Source: JAVBPT01 sp031549455
Lineage (GTDB): Bacteria > Bacillota > Clostridia > Lachnospirales > JAKSVV01
Direction of reading: 5' to 3'
Assembly: GCA_031549455.1 (NCBI GenBank)
Contig: JAVBPT010000007.1
Location: forward strand, 1-60,276
DNA: 60,276 nt
Both the position numbers and the translations under genes were made by a program. The notes below the pieces were generated by a model. That model searched no databases. It was not told where the DNA came from and worked only from the letters and a program-made list of their open reading frames with translations. Numbering within the stretch: position 1 is the first letter of the stretch; every line of letters begins with the position of its first letter. Positions 9,160 to 18,321 of this stretch are shown in pieces.

Positions 9160-12100
9160 ATGAAAAAAATTTTAGCAATATTGACGTTTGGCGTCTTGTT
9201 TATATATATTTTAAGAATGAATGTGACAGCGAGTGAGAATAAGATTGTTCGAGTGAGGAATCTGCAAATCACAAACCCCGGAGTTGTATATATCCCGGGA
9301 GAAAAGGTCAAGATTGACCTCTCTTTTAGTGATGCGATACAGGTAGACAATTATACCTTATTAAAACTAACACTGGAGCTCGGACTCAATAAGGACAGAC
9401 AAGCCACTTGTAAAGGGGTGAGTGGGAACACGATCCGTTTTGAATATACGATTCAAGATGGGGATGATGCTTTAAGCATCAAACATAGAAGAGATGCACT
9501 GAAATTAAATGGTGCGGTTATTACGGCTGTGGATGGAACCGTAAACGGGGCAACCCCAGCCTGGTATGAGCCTGGAGCGATTGTGTCTCGAGAGATTCGG
9601 GATGGGGTAAAAATCATCAAGGTGGATGACGCACAGGTCACGACATCAGAAATCGAAGGAGAGAATCAAACACCTGTATTGATCCTTGGAAATCTAAAAA
9701 GAGGAGAAAAGGTAACCATCCGTGTCAACGATGAGGAACTAAGCGATCAAGTGATGCCTCATCCGACCGTTGAGACGAGTCTGCCAAGGGTGGAATGGGC
9801 AATCCCTTTCACAGAAGAGTTTTTGTTGGGGGACAATGAAATAACAGGCGCGGTGACAACAGTAGACGGGAAGACGTTTGCAATAGAACCATTTACATAT
9901 ACGTATATAGACGTGAATGCACCGGAGATTGTATCCGTTGTGATATCGGACTATCCGAATGAGGAAGAATTTATAGAGGGAGAAAAGGCAACCATCACGG
10001 TTACCTTTAATGAAAAAATCAAGGGAGGAACCCCTAAGATCAGTTTTGGGGGCGTATTAACGTTAGCCAAAACAACAATGGTCAAAGTGAGTGATACGGT
10101 ATATCAATACGAGTATACGATTCCAAACACGGTAAAAGGAGAGGTAAAGGTCACCATCACCGGTGCAGAGGATTTGGCGGGCAATGTGATGGAGGATGCG
10201 GAGGAGATTAAAACATTTAAGGTGGCACCACTTGAGATTGATATTTACCTTACCTGGGAGGAAGCCACAGTGGGTGAGCAACAAATCTATGTGGAATTTA
10301 ATCGACCCATGAGTGAAGAGGTCGTGATTTCGGTCAAACAACAAGGAAGCGCCTTGACGGATGCCGTCAATTTCAACAACACCCTTCCGGACTTCGCTTA
10401 TAAGACGGACAATAAGGATCAGTATTTTAGAATCTGCCGGATCTGCTCGGATGGTTATCAGGGAAATGAGGACGGTGATGCGACTGTAAGCGTTCTTTTA
10501 AATGGAGTAAAGGCAGCAGAGAAAAGCTTTTTGGTGACAACCGGGACGCTACCAACTATTCCGACAGGGTACTATTATAAAGGCGGGAATATGTCGGAAG
10601 GCTATATCATTAGTGATATAGAGAATGATCAAGAGGATAAAGGCAACCAATTTGTTTGGATTCCGGCAAACGGATATAAGAATGGCGGTTTTTGGATTGG
10701 ACGATATGAGGCCTCTGGAACAGGAGCCTATAATGATACAACAGGTGCCTATGCAGGGGATGCACAAAGTAAGAAGGGATATATGCCATGGGTGGGAATC
10801 ACGCCCAATAGTGCAAGGCAGAAGACATCCAACTTCATTCCCGGAAACAATCCAGAGGTATATAGCAGGTCGGTCACAGATGAAGAGTGGGTTTTGATAT
10901 TTAAATATATTGCGCAAGAGAAGAATCTTACGAAATTTAAAAATGCCTCTTTTTTACGAGAGGTGGGCAATTATCAAGATAGTGTCATTCCGGGTACAAG
11001 TACAGCGGCTCCGGGAAGAGGGGAGAGACAAGTATCAGGGTTTCATGACTATTGGCAGCTCATGAATATTTATGATCTGGTTGGGAATGTGAATGAACAG
11101 ATGTATTCAGGTTCCACAGATTACGTGCTTACGCGGGGAGGACATTTTAAGCAATCGGCAGCTGGATTTCCACCACTTGCTGGGACGAGTCCAAGCGCGA
11201 CCACATCGGCGGACTGGAGAGGTTTTCGAATAGCGATGTTCTATAAGGAAAGCGTACAAATGACTCCAAGTCTGGGGGGAGAACTATTTGAGCGAAGTGG
11301 AGTGGGATCGAATACTGTGGCAGAAGGATATGTGGTAACAGATGAACCAAGTGGACTAGCAGGAGGAAATGAGTTTGTTTGGGCGCCAAGCGAGGGCAGC
11401 CCAAATGGGGGATTCTTTGTGGGAAGGTTTGAGGCGAGTGCAGAGGGGGAAGGACATAAGAAGACAGCCACAAGTAAACATGGCGTGGATGTAGCGGTGA
11501 ATGTAAGCTATTATGATGCCTCCATGGTAAGTTTTAAGTATGCCAAGGAAAGTGACCTCTTCACAAGTAGATTACTCACGGAGAAAAACTGGCAGGATAT
11601 ATTAGAACTTATGGCTGGGAAAGATGGGGATAATAAGTGGTACAATGACGTCAATGTAAGAGGAAGTGAACGGTATACTGTGTGGCAGGATGGGACAACC
11701 TGGGGGAATTATACCAATAGTGTGGCGCCTGCGAACATTTTGGGAGTAGGCGTGGAACAAGTGACAGGATACAGTGGCCTGGAAGGAAGAGGAGATGTTT
11801 GGTCCAAGAAACACATTCATGATCTTGCAGGAAATATGTTTGAGTGGATCCATTCGACAAGGACAGACTTTTCAGCGGATGGAATGGCACTGAAGGGTGG
11901 TGTTGTTGCTATAGAACTAGAGGATGCAAGCTATGCATCTTCTTCCCGCTCTGTCACTGCTACCGCAAAAATACCGTTAATCGGTTTCCGGTATGGATTA
12001 TTTTATAAGCCCGAGAGGTCAACGGATGTAACAAAACCAACCGTGAGCAAGATAGAGCTTTCAAAGTCGATTGAGGAATTGGGGTATACGAAGGGAGAAG

Positions 12101-14463
12101 AGATCACCATTCTTGTAACCTTTAGTGAGCCACTCAAAAATGGCACACCAAGGATCTCTTTTGATGGAGACGTCGTCTTATCCAAAACAGACATGGTAAA
12201 AACAGCCACCAATCAATACAAGTTTACGTATACCGTTCCAAATTATGATGGGGGAACGGTGGAGATCAATATAACTGACGCGGAGGATCAGGCAGGAAAT
12301 GTGATGAACGATGCGAATGCAATTAAAACCTTCGAGATGCTTCCGCTAGAGACGGACATCTATTTTACCTGGGATGAGGCCACAGTAGGAGAACAACAAA
12401 TATTTGTGGAGTTTAATCAAGCAGTCTTAGATGAAGTGGTTATTTCTACAAAGCAACAAGGAAGTGTGCTAGAAGAAGCGATTAACTTTAATTATATTTC
12501 ATCACTCGGCTATACTTCCAAAGAGGATAACAATTATCAGTACTTTAGGAACTATAGAATTCGTTCGGATGGGTATCAGGGGAATGAAGATGGAGAGGCA
12601 AAGGTAAAAGTGGTCGTAGATGGGAAAGTGGTAGCAGAGAAAAGTTTTATGGTTATAACCGGAATCTTACCTCCGATCCCAACAGGATATTATTATAGAG
12701 AGGGAAGCATGTCAGAGGGGTATGTCATCAGTGACATAGAGGATGACAAAAATAACGAAGGTAACCAATTCGTTTGGGTTCCGGCAAATGGATATAAGAA
12801 TGGAGGTTTCTGGATTGGGCGGTATGAGGCCTCTGGAACAGGAGCCTATAATTCGGGCACGGGGACTTATGCAGGGGATGCACAAAGTAAGAAGGGATAT
12901 ATGCCATGGACCAAAATTAGCCCCAATTCGGCCATTCAAAAGGCTGATGCTTTTATTACGAATGGAGAAGTGTATAGCAGACTGGTTACTATGCAGGAAT
13001 GGTATTTAATTTACAAGTATATTGCACAGGAGAAGACGCTCAATTGGTTTAACTCATCTCTTTCGAAGACAATAGGAAATTATAAAGATAGCGTCATTCC
13101 GGGTACAAGTACGCCGGTTCCGGGAAGAGGCGTAAAGCAGGTAGCGGGCTTTAGTGACTACTGGAAACAGATGAATATTTATGATCTGACAGGCAGTGTG
13201 AATGAGATAACTTATTTTGGACATCAGCAGTACATTACAATTTATGGTGGAAATTATCAGGAAAATGCGGCAGATTTTTCACCACTTGGTTTTAATAATC
13301 TACTTGCCACCTCGGCACAAGACTGGACAGGATTTAGATTGGCCATGTTTTATAAAGAAGAGGCCACTGCTCCACCGTATTTGGCGGGGGTAGATCTAAG
13401 AGAAAGACAAGAAATTACATCAAATACGCCAACAGGTGGATATGTGGTAACAGATGAACCAAGTGGACTAGCAGGAGGAAATGAGTTTGTTTGGATTCCC
13501 AATGAGGGTTATTTAAATGGAGGCTTCTTTGTGGGAAGGTTTGAGGCGAGCACAGATGGCGCTGGGCGCAATATAGTGGCGGAAAGTAAACAGGGCGCAA
13601 ACCTTGTTACGGACATCAACTATTTTGGTTCAGCTATGTTAAGCTTTAAGGTTCTAAAAGATGAAGACCTCTTTACAAGTAGATTGCTTACGGAAAAGAA
13701 TTGGCAGGATGTACTAGAATTTATAGCAGGGAGAAGAGCGAATAACACATGGTATACAGATGTCACCGCCACGACTAGTGAACGCTATAAAGTCTGGCAG
13801 AATGGGACCACATGGGGAAACTATATAGGAAACGAGGTTCCGGCTAATATCGCTGGAAGCGGAGAGATGCAGGTGGCCGGATATAGCGGTCTAGAAGGAA
13901 GAGGGGATGTGTGGTCTAAAAAGCATATCCATGATCTTGCAGGAAACGGATCAGAATGGTTACACTTTCCGGCTTCAAACTATGTAAATGGTCCTTCCTA
14001 TATTGCGGGATATTATTTTTCTGGGTCATCGGAGTCAGGAAAAAAGGCAACTGCCACGGCGGCGGTGCCTGCGAAAACGGGAATAACGAACTATTTAACT
14101 TTCCGTTACGCCTTATTTTATAAACCGCGAGCAGTAATCGATACCACAAAACCGATCGTGACCAAAGTGGAACTCTCTAAGCCGGCTATTGGGCCAGAGT
14201 ATGCAGCGGGGGAAGAGATTACCATCTTGGTAACCTTTAGTGAGCCACTAAAGAATGATACGCCAAAGATCTCCCTTGACGGACCTATTAGTACGGTGAA
14301 AACGGATATGGTGAAGACGGCCACCAACCAGTACAAATATACCTTCCCTCTCCCAAACAGCAGCGGAGGTATGGTAAATGTAAGCATAACGGATGCAAGC
14401 GATTTTTCGGGAAACATTATGCTGGATGCAGAAAATGTAATAAGCTTTAGCGTTATATCGTAA
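9160..14463 (+). CDS. Giant exported protein: two Ig-beta-FGE-FGE modules plus a terminal Ig-like domain
   Basis: 1767 residues. A signal peptide (Lys-Lys, hydrophobic core, cleavage near VTA-SEN, about residue 25) is followed by N-terminal beta-sandwich domains (to about 250). Then come two copies of a module of about 705 residues: Ig-like (about 254-360 and 959-1062), a beta-rich domain beginning near LEIDIYLTWEEATVGEQQ (about 361-468 and 1063-1170) and paired FGE-like domains (about 470-698 and 705-950; 1172-1401 and 1411-1653). A final Ig-like domain ends the protein. Each FGE unit keeps GNxFVW, GGFxxGRxEAS and a closing FRxxxFYK, but differs strongly between NIYDL.G or HIHDLAGN and that end. 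No FGE active-site cysteine pair is seen. There is no anchor motif, so it is either secreted or held by a partner. A role in ligand or surface recognition is inference only. Confidence 0.85.
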   Translation: MKKILAILTFGVLFIYILRMNVTASENKIVRVRNLQITNPGVVYIPGEKVKIDLSFSDAIQVDNYTLLKLTLELGLNKDRQATCKGVSGNTIRFEYTIQDGDDALSIKHRRDALKLNGAVITAVDGTVNGATPAWYEPGAIVSREIRDGVKIIKVDDAQVTTSEIEGENQTPVLILGNLKRGEKVTIRVNDEELSDQVMPHPTVETSLPRVEWAIPFTEEFLLGDNEITGAVTTVDGKTFAIEPFTYTYIDVNAPEIVSVVISDYPNEEEFIEGEKATITVTFNEKIKGGTPKISFGGVLTLAKTTMVKVSDTVYQYEYTIPNTVKGEVKVTITGAEDLAGNVMEDAEEIKTFKVAPLEIDIYLTWEEATVGEQQIYVEFNRPMSEEVVISVKQQGSALTDAVNFNNTLPDFAYKTDNKDQYFRICRICSDGYQGNEDGDATVSVLLNGVKAAEKSFLVTTGTLPTIPTGYYYKGGNMSEGYIISDIENDQEDKGNQFVWIPANGYKNGGFWIGRYEASGTGAYNDTTGAYAGDAQSKKGYMPWVGITPNSARQKTSNFIPGNNPEVYSRSVTDEEWVLIFKYIAQEKNLTKFKNASFLREVGNYQDSVIPGTSTAAPGRGERQVSGFHDYWQLMNIYDLVGNVNEQMYSGSTDYVLTRGGHFKQSAAGFPPLAGTSPSATTSADWRGFRIAMFYKESVQMTPSLGGELFERSGVGSNTVAEGYVVTDEPSGLAGGNEFVWAPSEGSPNGGFFVGRFEASAEGEGHKKTATSKHGVDVAVNVSYYDASMVSFKYAKESDLFTSRLLTEKNWQDILELMAGKDGDNKWYNDVNVRGSERYTVWQDGTTWGNYTNSVAPANILGVGVEQVTGYSGLEGRGDVWSKKHIHDLAGNMFEWIHSTRTDFSADGMALKGGVVAIELEDASYASSSRSVTATAKIPLIGFRYGLFYKPERSTDVTKPTVSKIELSKSIEELGYTKGEEITILVTFSEPLKNGTPRISFDGDVVLSKTDMVKTATNQYKFTYTVPNYDGGTVEINITDAEDQAGNVMNDANAIKTFEMLPLETDIYFTWDEATVGEQQIFVEFNQAVLDEVVISTKQQGSVLEEAINFNYISSLGYTSKEDNNYQYFRNYRIRSDGYQGNEDGEAKVKVVVDGKVVAEKSFMVITGILPPIPTGYYYREGSMSEGYVISDIEDDKNNEGNQFVWVPANGYKNGGFWIGRYEASGTGAYNSGTGTYAGDAQSKKGYMPWTKISPNSAIQKADAFITNGEVYSRLVTMQEWYLIYKYIAQEKTLNWFNSSLSKTIGNYKDSVIPGTSTPVPGRGVKQVAGFSDYWKQMNIYDLTGSVNEITYFGHQQYITIYGGNYQENAADFSPLGFNNLLATSAQDWTGFRLAMFYKEEATAPPYLAGVDLRERQEITSNTPTGGYVVTDEPSGLAGGNEFVWIPNEGYLNGGFFVGRFEASTDGAGRNIVAESKQGANLVTDINYFGSAMLSFKVLKDEDLFTSRLLTEKNWQDVLEFIAGRRANNTWYTDVTATTSERYKVWQNGTTWGNYIGNEVPANIAGSGEMQVAGYSGLEGRGDVWSKKHIHDLAGNGSEWLHFPASNYVNGPSYIAGYYFSGSSESGKKATATAAVPAKTGITNYLTFRYALFYKPRAVIDTTKPIVTKVELSKPAIGPEYAAGEEITILVTFSEPLKNDTPKISLDGPISTVKTDMVKTATNQYKYTFPLPNSSGGMVNVSITDASDFSGNIMLDAENVISFSVIS
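9919..14148 (+). repeat. Two tandem ~2115-bp coding modules inside the giant gene
   Basis: Equivalent points in the three Ig-like domains fall at 9919, 12034 and 14149, giving a period of 2115 bases twice. Identical stretches survive between copies: 57 bases at 11326-11382 and 13438-13494, 42 bases at 10750-10791 and 12868-12909, and 30 bases at 10705-10734 and 12823-12852. The segments between are diverged, so the duplication is not very recent or parts are kept alike by recombination. Confidence 0.85.
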
Positions 14464-14521
14464 TCAAATAAAGACATAAAAAATGCACCTTCGAGTGCAT
14501 TTTTTATGTCTTTATTTGATT
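14462..14521. terminator. Perfect 27-bp inverted repeat, bidirectional terminator
   Basis: The arms at 14462-14488 and 14495-14521 are perfectly complementary over 27 bases with a 6-base loop (CTTCGA). A- and T-runs on each side let it work for both convergent genes, the giant surface gene (+) and mgtE (-). Confidence 0.92.
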
Positions 14522-14525
14522 CTCT

Positions 14526-15866
14526 TTATATTTTTAAAATCCACTTTGCAATCGAAAAGTAGGCAAAGAGAGAAGCACCGTCCACAATAGTAGTGATGAG
14601 TGGGGCCGCCATGATGGCTGGGTCGATCTTAAGCTTTTTTGCAATAATCGGTAGGATACAACCCACACTCTTTGCCATGAGTACTGTGATAAATAGACTG
14701 CATGTGACCGTAAGAGAAAGGACTGCACTCCTTCCGTACATAAAATAGATACGGACAAAATTGATTAGACCTAAAGCGGCACCACACAGAATGCCTACCC
14801 GTAATTCTTTCCAGAATACTTTTAAAATATCACGCGTACGGATTTCGTCTAGCGCCATCCCACGAATGATCAGCGTGGAGGACTGTGAACCGGCATTCCC
14901 GCCGGTATCCATCAACATAGGGATAAACACAACAAGAGCGGGTAAAATCGCAAGAGAGTCTTCGAAACCCGCGATAATGCCTCCGGTGAGTGTGGCAGAA
15001 AGCATGAGGACAAGAAGCCAAATAATACGGTTGCCAGCCAGTTTTATAACACTTGTTTTCAGATAGGGCTCATCGGATGGATTCAGTGCGGCCATCTTTT
15101 CAAAGTCTTCTGTGTTTTCTTCTTCAATGATCTGCACGATATCATCCACAGTGACAATCCCAACAAGTCTTTCTTCTTTATCCACAATGGGAAGAGAGAG
15201 AAAGCCATACTTCTTAAAAGTATCTGCAATCATTTCTTGGTCATCTGTTGTATAGGCGAATACCAGGTTGGTGTCCATGATGTCCTCAATCTTATCATTG
15301 GGGTTTGAGAGTAGTAATGTTTTGGCGGTCACCACGCCTACCAGCTTTTTATCCCGTCTAATGACATAACAGGTATAAATGGTCTCTTTGTTGACACCCT
15401 TTTCTCGGATATGCTCAAAGGCCTCTTTCACTGTACTCGTTTCCTTTAGGTCCACATATTCTGTGGTCATAATGCTTCCGGCAGATTCTTCAGGATATTG
15501 TAAAATCTGATTAATGGTTTTTCTTTTTTCAGCATTAACATTCTCAAGGACCCGTTTTACCACGTTTGCCGGCATTTCCTCAATGAAGTCCACCGCATCA
15601 TCCACGAACAAGGTGTTCATGATCTTACTCACTTCATTATCCGTCAATGCCTCCACGATAATCTGTTGTTTTTCTGGGATAATGTAGGCAAAGACTTCAG
15701 CAGCAACATCCTTTGGAAGGAGTCTGAAAATTTTGACGGTTTTCTCATGATCAAGCTCTTCAAAGATATCTGCGATATCAACCTCATTCATATCAGATAG
15801 CAGCTCCTTCAATTTCCTTAGGTTGAGTTTTTCTTCATTGACTAATTCCAAAATATTTTCTTCCAT
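14526..15866 (-). CDS. mgtE: Magnesium transporter MgtE
   Basis: 446 residues, the normal length of the family. MgtE is a homodimeric Mg2+ channel of the cytoplasmic membrane. The order of domains is typical: an N-terminal acidic helical domain (ADIFEELDHEKTVKIFRLL), a pair of CBS domains (about 135-255, with YPEESAGSIMTTEY leading in and LPIVDKEERLVGIVT in the second) and five C-terminal membrane helices that include the pore motif LMDTGGNAGSQSS. In this family the N and CBS domains sense intracellular Mg2+ and close the channel. The upstream GTG is 3 bases from GAGG, while the ATG at 15866 is 6 bases away, so the ATG is chosen. I see no M-box riboswitch in the roughly 190 bases upstream. 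Confidence 0.95.
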   Translation of the reverse strand: MEENILELVNEEKLNLRKLKELLSDMNEVDIADIFEELDHEKTVKIFRLLPKDVAAEVFAYIIPEKQQIIVEALTDNEVSKIMNTLFVDDAVDFIEEMPANVVKRVLENVNAEKRKTINQILQYPEESAGSIMTTEYVDLKETSTVKEAFEHIREKGVNKETIYTCYVIRRDKKLVGVVTAKTLLLSNPNDKIEDIMDTNLVFAYTTDDQEMIADTFKKYGFLSLPIVDKEERLVGIVTVDDIVQIIEEENTEDFEKMAALNPSDEPYLKTSVIKLAGNRIIWLLVLMLSATLTGGIIAGFEDSLAILPALVVFIPMLMDTGGNAGSQSSTLIIRGMALDEIRTRDILKVFWKELRVGILCGAALGLINFVRIYFMYGRSAVLSLTVTCSLFITVLMAKSVGCILPIIAKKLKIDPAIMAAPLITTIVDGASLFAYFSIAKWILKI

Positions 15867-16060
15867 CACACACCTCGCAATAAATCTTTATTCTTATTAT
15901 AAGAGTATTTTTTAATTATAAAAGTATTTTTGAAAATTTTTATGTCATTTCCCTTCTTTTTTTAAATAAAAATGGCATACGATTTTTGAATCCTGTGACA
16001 AGAAGAACTAAAAAATCTTATCTCTAAGTGATATAAATAGGATAAAAGAGGACGGACAAA

Positions 16061-17155
16061 ATGGTCAAGGAAAAGTTTAAAGTACCGAACCGTATCAAAC
16101 AGTATGGGAAAATTGATCCGGATATTAAAATATATGTTGAGAATAGTGTATGGATGTTCATTCGAATGATTAAAGAAAAAATGTACTTGGGTAATAAGTA
16201 TTTGGCACTGGTGGGGCGATACGAAAAAGCGCAGAACTTTACCAACCTAATTATAGAAGGTGTCATCAATTGTAATTGTAAAAGTTATGTTCGGTTAGAT
16301 GATTACTTTACGAAACAGGTACGCGGATATATTGATATGCAGGTTAAAAAGTATTTCGATGAGGGTACAATAGTGGGCTTAATCAATGTTTCGGCCTTTC
16401 CGGAGACGGACCTTGATAAGCAGGAGGCGTTAAAACAGATTTATCAAAAAATATTTAGAGAAGAGGCAAATGTGCTTTGCATTGCCAATACAAAGCAAAA
16501 CATAGAGGAGTTTTATTATTTAAAGGATGCGTCTTTAAAAAAGGCGAGTGGATATTATGTTTTTAATGCTCCAAATGAGAACATGAAAAGCTATATCGAG
16601 AACACAAAAGAGGAGCTAGAAAGAGAGCTCAATATTATGTTAAAGGATGGTGAGGATATGGGAAAAAGTGAAGAGGAAGAATTGGTAGTACCAAGCAAGA
16701 GGAAGAGAGAGGGAGGCGGAATGGTTGTGGGCATGACGGCCGTGCTCTTTATTCTCTGCATTATTCTAGGGCTGGGACTAATTCAGAACATGGATAAGGT
16801 TAGGATGCTGGAATCCAAGTATAACGATCTGCAGACCACCTTCTTGGGGTTTAGAGAGAACTTGGATGTCGGAGATACAACCGGGAACTATTTGGGAAAC
16901 ACACTGCAAAGTGGGTATATCGATCCCACAACGGTTGAAAAGCCAAATGATGAGCTGCAAGAAGTGAGTACAGTCATCTCGGGAGGCGATAAGAAGTACA
17001 CGAGTCATGTCGTAGAAAAGGGCGAAAATCTAAAACAGATTAGTATGAAATATTATGGCACCACAGAAAAATCAGAAGCCTTAAAGAATGCAAACGAAAT
17101 CGAAAATGAAAATTTGATTTATGTGGGACAAGAATTGATCATACCACTTGATTGA
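16061..17155 (+). CDS. Membrane protein with cytoplasmic N-terminal domain and extracellular LysM
   Basis: 364 residues. An N-terminal soluble domain (about 1-185) is followed by a charged linker, one membrane helix (about 222-244, GMTAVLFILCIILGLGL), a coiled-coil-like stretch and linker, and a C-terminal LysM domain (about 315-363, YTSHVVEKGENLKQISMKYY). The positive charges before the helix put the N-terminus inside and the LysM in the wall. The N-terminal domain has a rhythm like the JAB/MPN fold (ALVGRYE..., then IVGLINVSAFPETDLDKQEA where JAB enzymes have GWYHSHP...S..D), but the metal-binding histidines are missing, so if related it is inactive. That resemblance is tentative. GAGGACGG precedes the ATG. 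Confidence 0.7.
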   Translation: MVKEKFKVPNRIKQYGKIDPDIKIYVENSVWMFIRMIKEKMYLGNKYLALVGRYEKAQNFTNLIIEGVINCNCKSYVRLDDYFTKQVRGYIDMQVKKYFDEGTIVGLINVSAFPETDLDKQEALKQIYQKIFREEANVLCIANTKQNIEEFYYLKDASLKKASGYYVFNAPNENMKSYIENTKEELERELNIMLKDGEDMGKSEEEELVVPSKRKREGGGMVVGMTAVLFILCIILGLGLIQNMDKVRMLESKYNDLQTTFLGFRENLDVGDTTGNYLGNTLQSGYIDPTTVEKPNDELQEVSTVISGGDKKYTSHVVEKGENLKQISMKYYGTTEKSEALKNANEIENENLIYVGQELIIPLD

Positions 17156-17216
17156 CAACTCCTCTATTAGTTGTAATATATAGCATTTCTTATGCAGAAA
17201 GAGAGGTGAAAGAATT

Positions 17217-17254
17217 AAAAAAGGTGTTTAAACAAATGTTTAAGCACCTTTTTT
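17217..17254 (+). terminator. Terminator after the LysM gene
   Basis: AAAAAAGGTGTTTA (17217-17230) pairs imperfectly with TAAGCACCTTTTTT (17241-17254). Confidence 0.8.
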
Positions 17255-17301
17255 AGGTATCAAATTATGCATGAAGATAGATTGACATAGCATTAGAATT
17301 G

Positions 17302-17322
17302 CAAATTCATTTCACGAATTTG
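17302..17322. repeat. Inverted repeat CAAATTC-N7-GAATTTG
   Basis: A perfect 7-bp dyad lies about 150 bases upstream of the promoter at 17475. It might be an operator, or chance in AT-rich DNA. The 378-base gap 17156-17533 otherwise holds the terminator at 17217 and the promoter at 17475; I see no gene in it. Confidence 0.35.
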
Positions 17323-17474
17323 TGTCTGCTATATTGGCAGAAGCCCGAAATAAGATTAGAATATTTTAAAGCAGGTATAGTAGGGATATCGTTTATTGGT
17401 ATATTAGAAACATTATGTTTTTAACAAGGCAGAAGCTATCTTTAAAAGTATTTTACAAAATTTCCCAATATATA

Positions 17475-17503
17475 TTGACTTCTGATGAAGAGTATATTAT
17501 AAT
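17475..17503 (+). promoter_or_regulatory. Strong sigma-A-type promoter
   Basis: TTGACT (17475-17480), a 17-base spacer and TATAAT (17498-17503). A transcript would start near 17510, upstream of GAGAGGAG and the GTG start at 17534. Confidence 0.75.
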
Positions 17504-17533
17504 AATAAAAATAGAATGAGAGGAGAATATATA

Positions 17534-18124
17534 GTGTTAAAGGACTTGTTTAAACGCAGAGAGAAAACGTCTGAGATCCCCCAAGTTATTTTTGAGAGCA
17601 AAGATTTAAAATTAAGAATCGGGATATGGCTAGGAGACGCTGTTTCGCAAAAAGTGGCTTCAAAGGACATTGCAGCTCGATTTGGTTCATTGTTAAAGAT
17701 GGTTGGAGTTGATGGTGCGAAAACTTGTACCGTTGGACAATGTAAAGTGCTGAATCCGTTCGGTAAAAGAAAATTAGATAACTTATTGTTTAACTGTGAT
17801 TTTGGTGGTGACAGAGAAAATGTTACAATCCAGTTGAATTTTGGAGATTGGATGGACCGTTCTCCTGAATTTATCATAGACTCACGTTCTAGGAAAGCCA
17901 GCGATGTATATAATTATTTTAAAGTGGATAGTGACAATTCAATACACTTTGAGCTAACACCTTTTAAGAGAGCAAAAATTGAAAATGATGAGACTGTTGA
18001 AGTGGCAAAAAGTGTAGAAGGTATTAGTGAAGGTAATGGCCCTATAGAAACTATTGACGAAGTGGATCATGAAATTCCGGAATTTTCTAATAATCTGCCC
18101 TTTTTAGAAAGTATTGTTGAATAA
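17534..18124 (+). CDS. Unrecognised soluble protein
   Basis: 196 residues. I do not recognise the family. The N-terminal 130 residues look like a compact alpha/beta domain (VIFESKDLKLRIGIWLGDAV, with QLNFGDWMD later); the C-terminal 50 are acidic and probably disordered (ETIDEVDHEIPEF). There is no signal peptide or membrane segment. The GTG start at 17534 follows AGAGGAG; the in-frame ATG at 17516 lies before that ribosome site and is rejected. A strong promoter drives the gene alone, and a bidirectional terminator follows at 18272. Confidence 0.65.
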   Translation: MLKDLFKRREKTSEIPQVIFESKDLKLRIGIWLGDAVSQKVASKDIAARFGSLLKMVGVDGAKTCTVGQCKVLNPFGKRKLDNLLFNCDFGGDRENVTIQLNFGDWMDRSPEFIIDSRSRKASDVYNYFKVDSDNSIHFELTPFKRAKIENDETVEVAKSVEGISEGNGPIETIDEVDHEIPEFSNNLPFLESIVE

Positions 18125-18271
18125 AAAGATTATCTTGTAACCATGACATTTTACCCTTAGATGATCTCTAATCCTTTTCTGGGTTCAATCCCCCGCCCTC
18201 TAGGGTGCAGCAATATGTTTTCCAACAGAAAAGCGTTATCTATACTTTTTATGGACTTTGGCGAGCCAAAA

Positions 18272-18321
18272 AGAAGAGGTTGTCTTCTGTTTTGTTTTAG
18301 GACAGCCTCTTCTAATTTTTT
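18272..18321. terminator. Bidirectional terminator
   Basis: AGAAGAGGTTGTC (18272-18284) pairs with GACAGCCTCTTCT (18301-18313), with one G-T pair, followed by TTTTTT. It ends both the unknown gene (+) and the stress-type gene (-). The 18125-18271 stretch before it holds no gene. Confidence 0.8.

Noticed and set aside
1..14463. Active formylglycine-generating enzymes
   Set aside because: The conserved cysteine pair is not seen in any of the eight FGE units.
15870..16060. M-box riboswitch before mgtE
   Set aside because: The 190 bases are AT-rich and show none of the M-box conserved segments.
18178..18205. GGGTTCAATCCCC resembling the T-arm of a tRNA, as at an attachment site
   Set aside because: The T-stem is only partly paired, and no anticodon arm, acceptor partner or CCA end is found near it. 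No element borders it.
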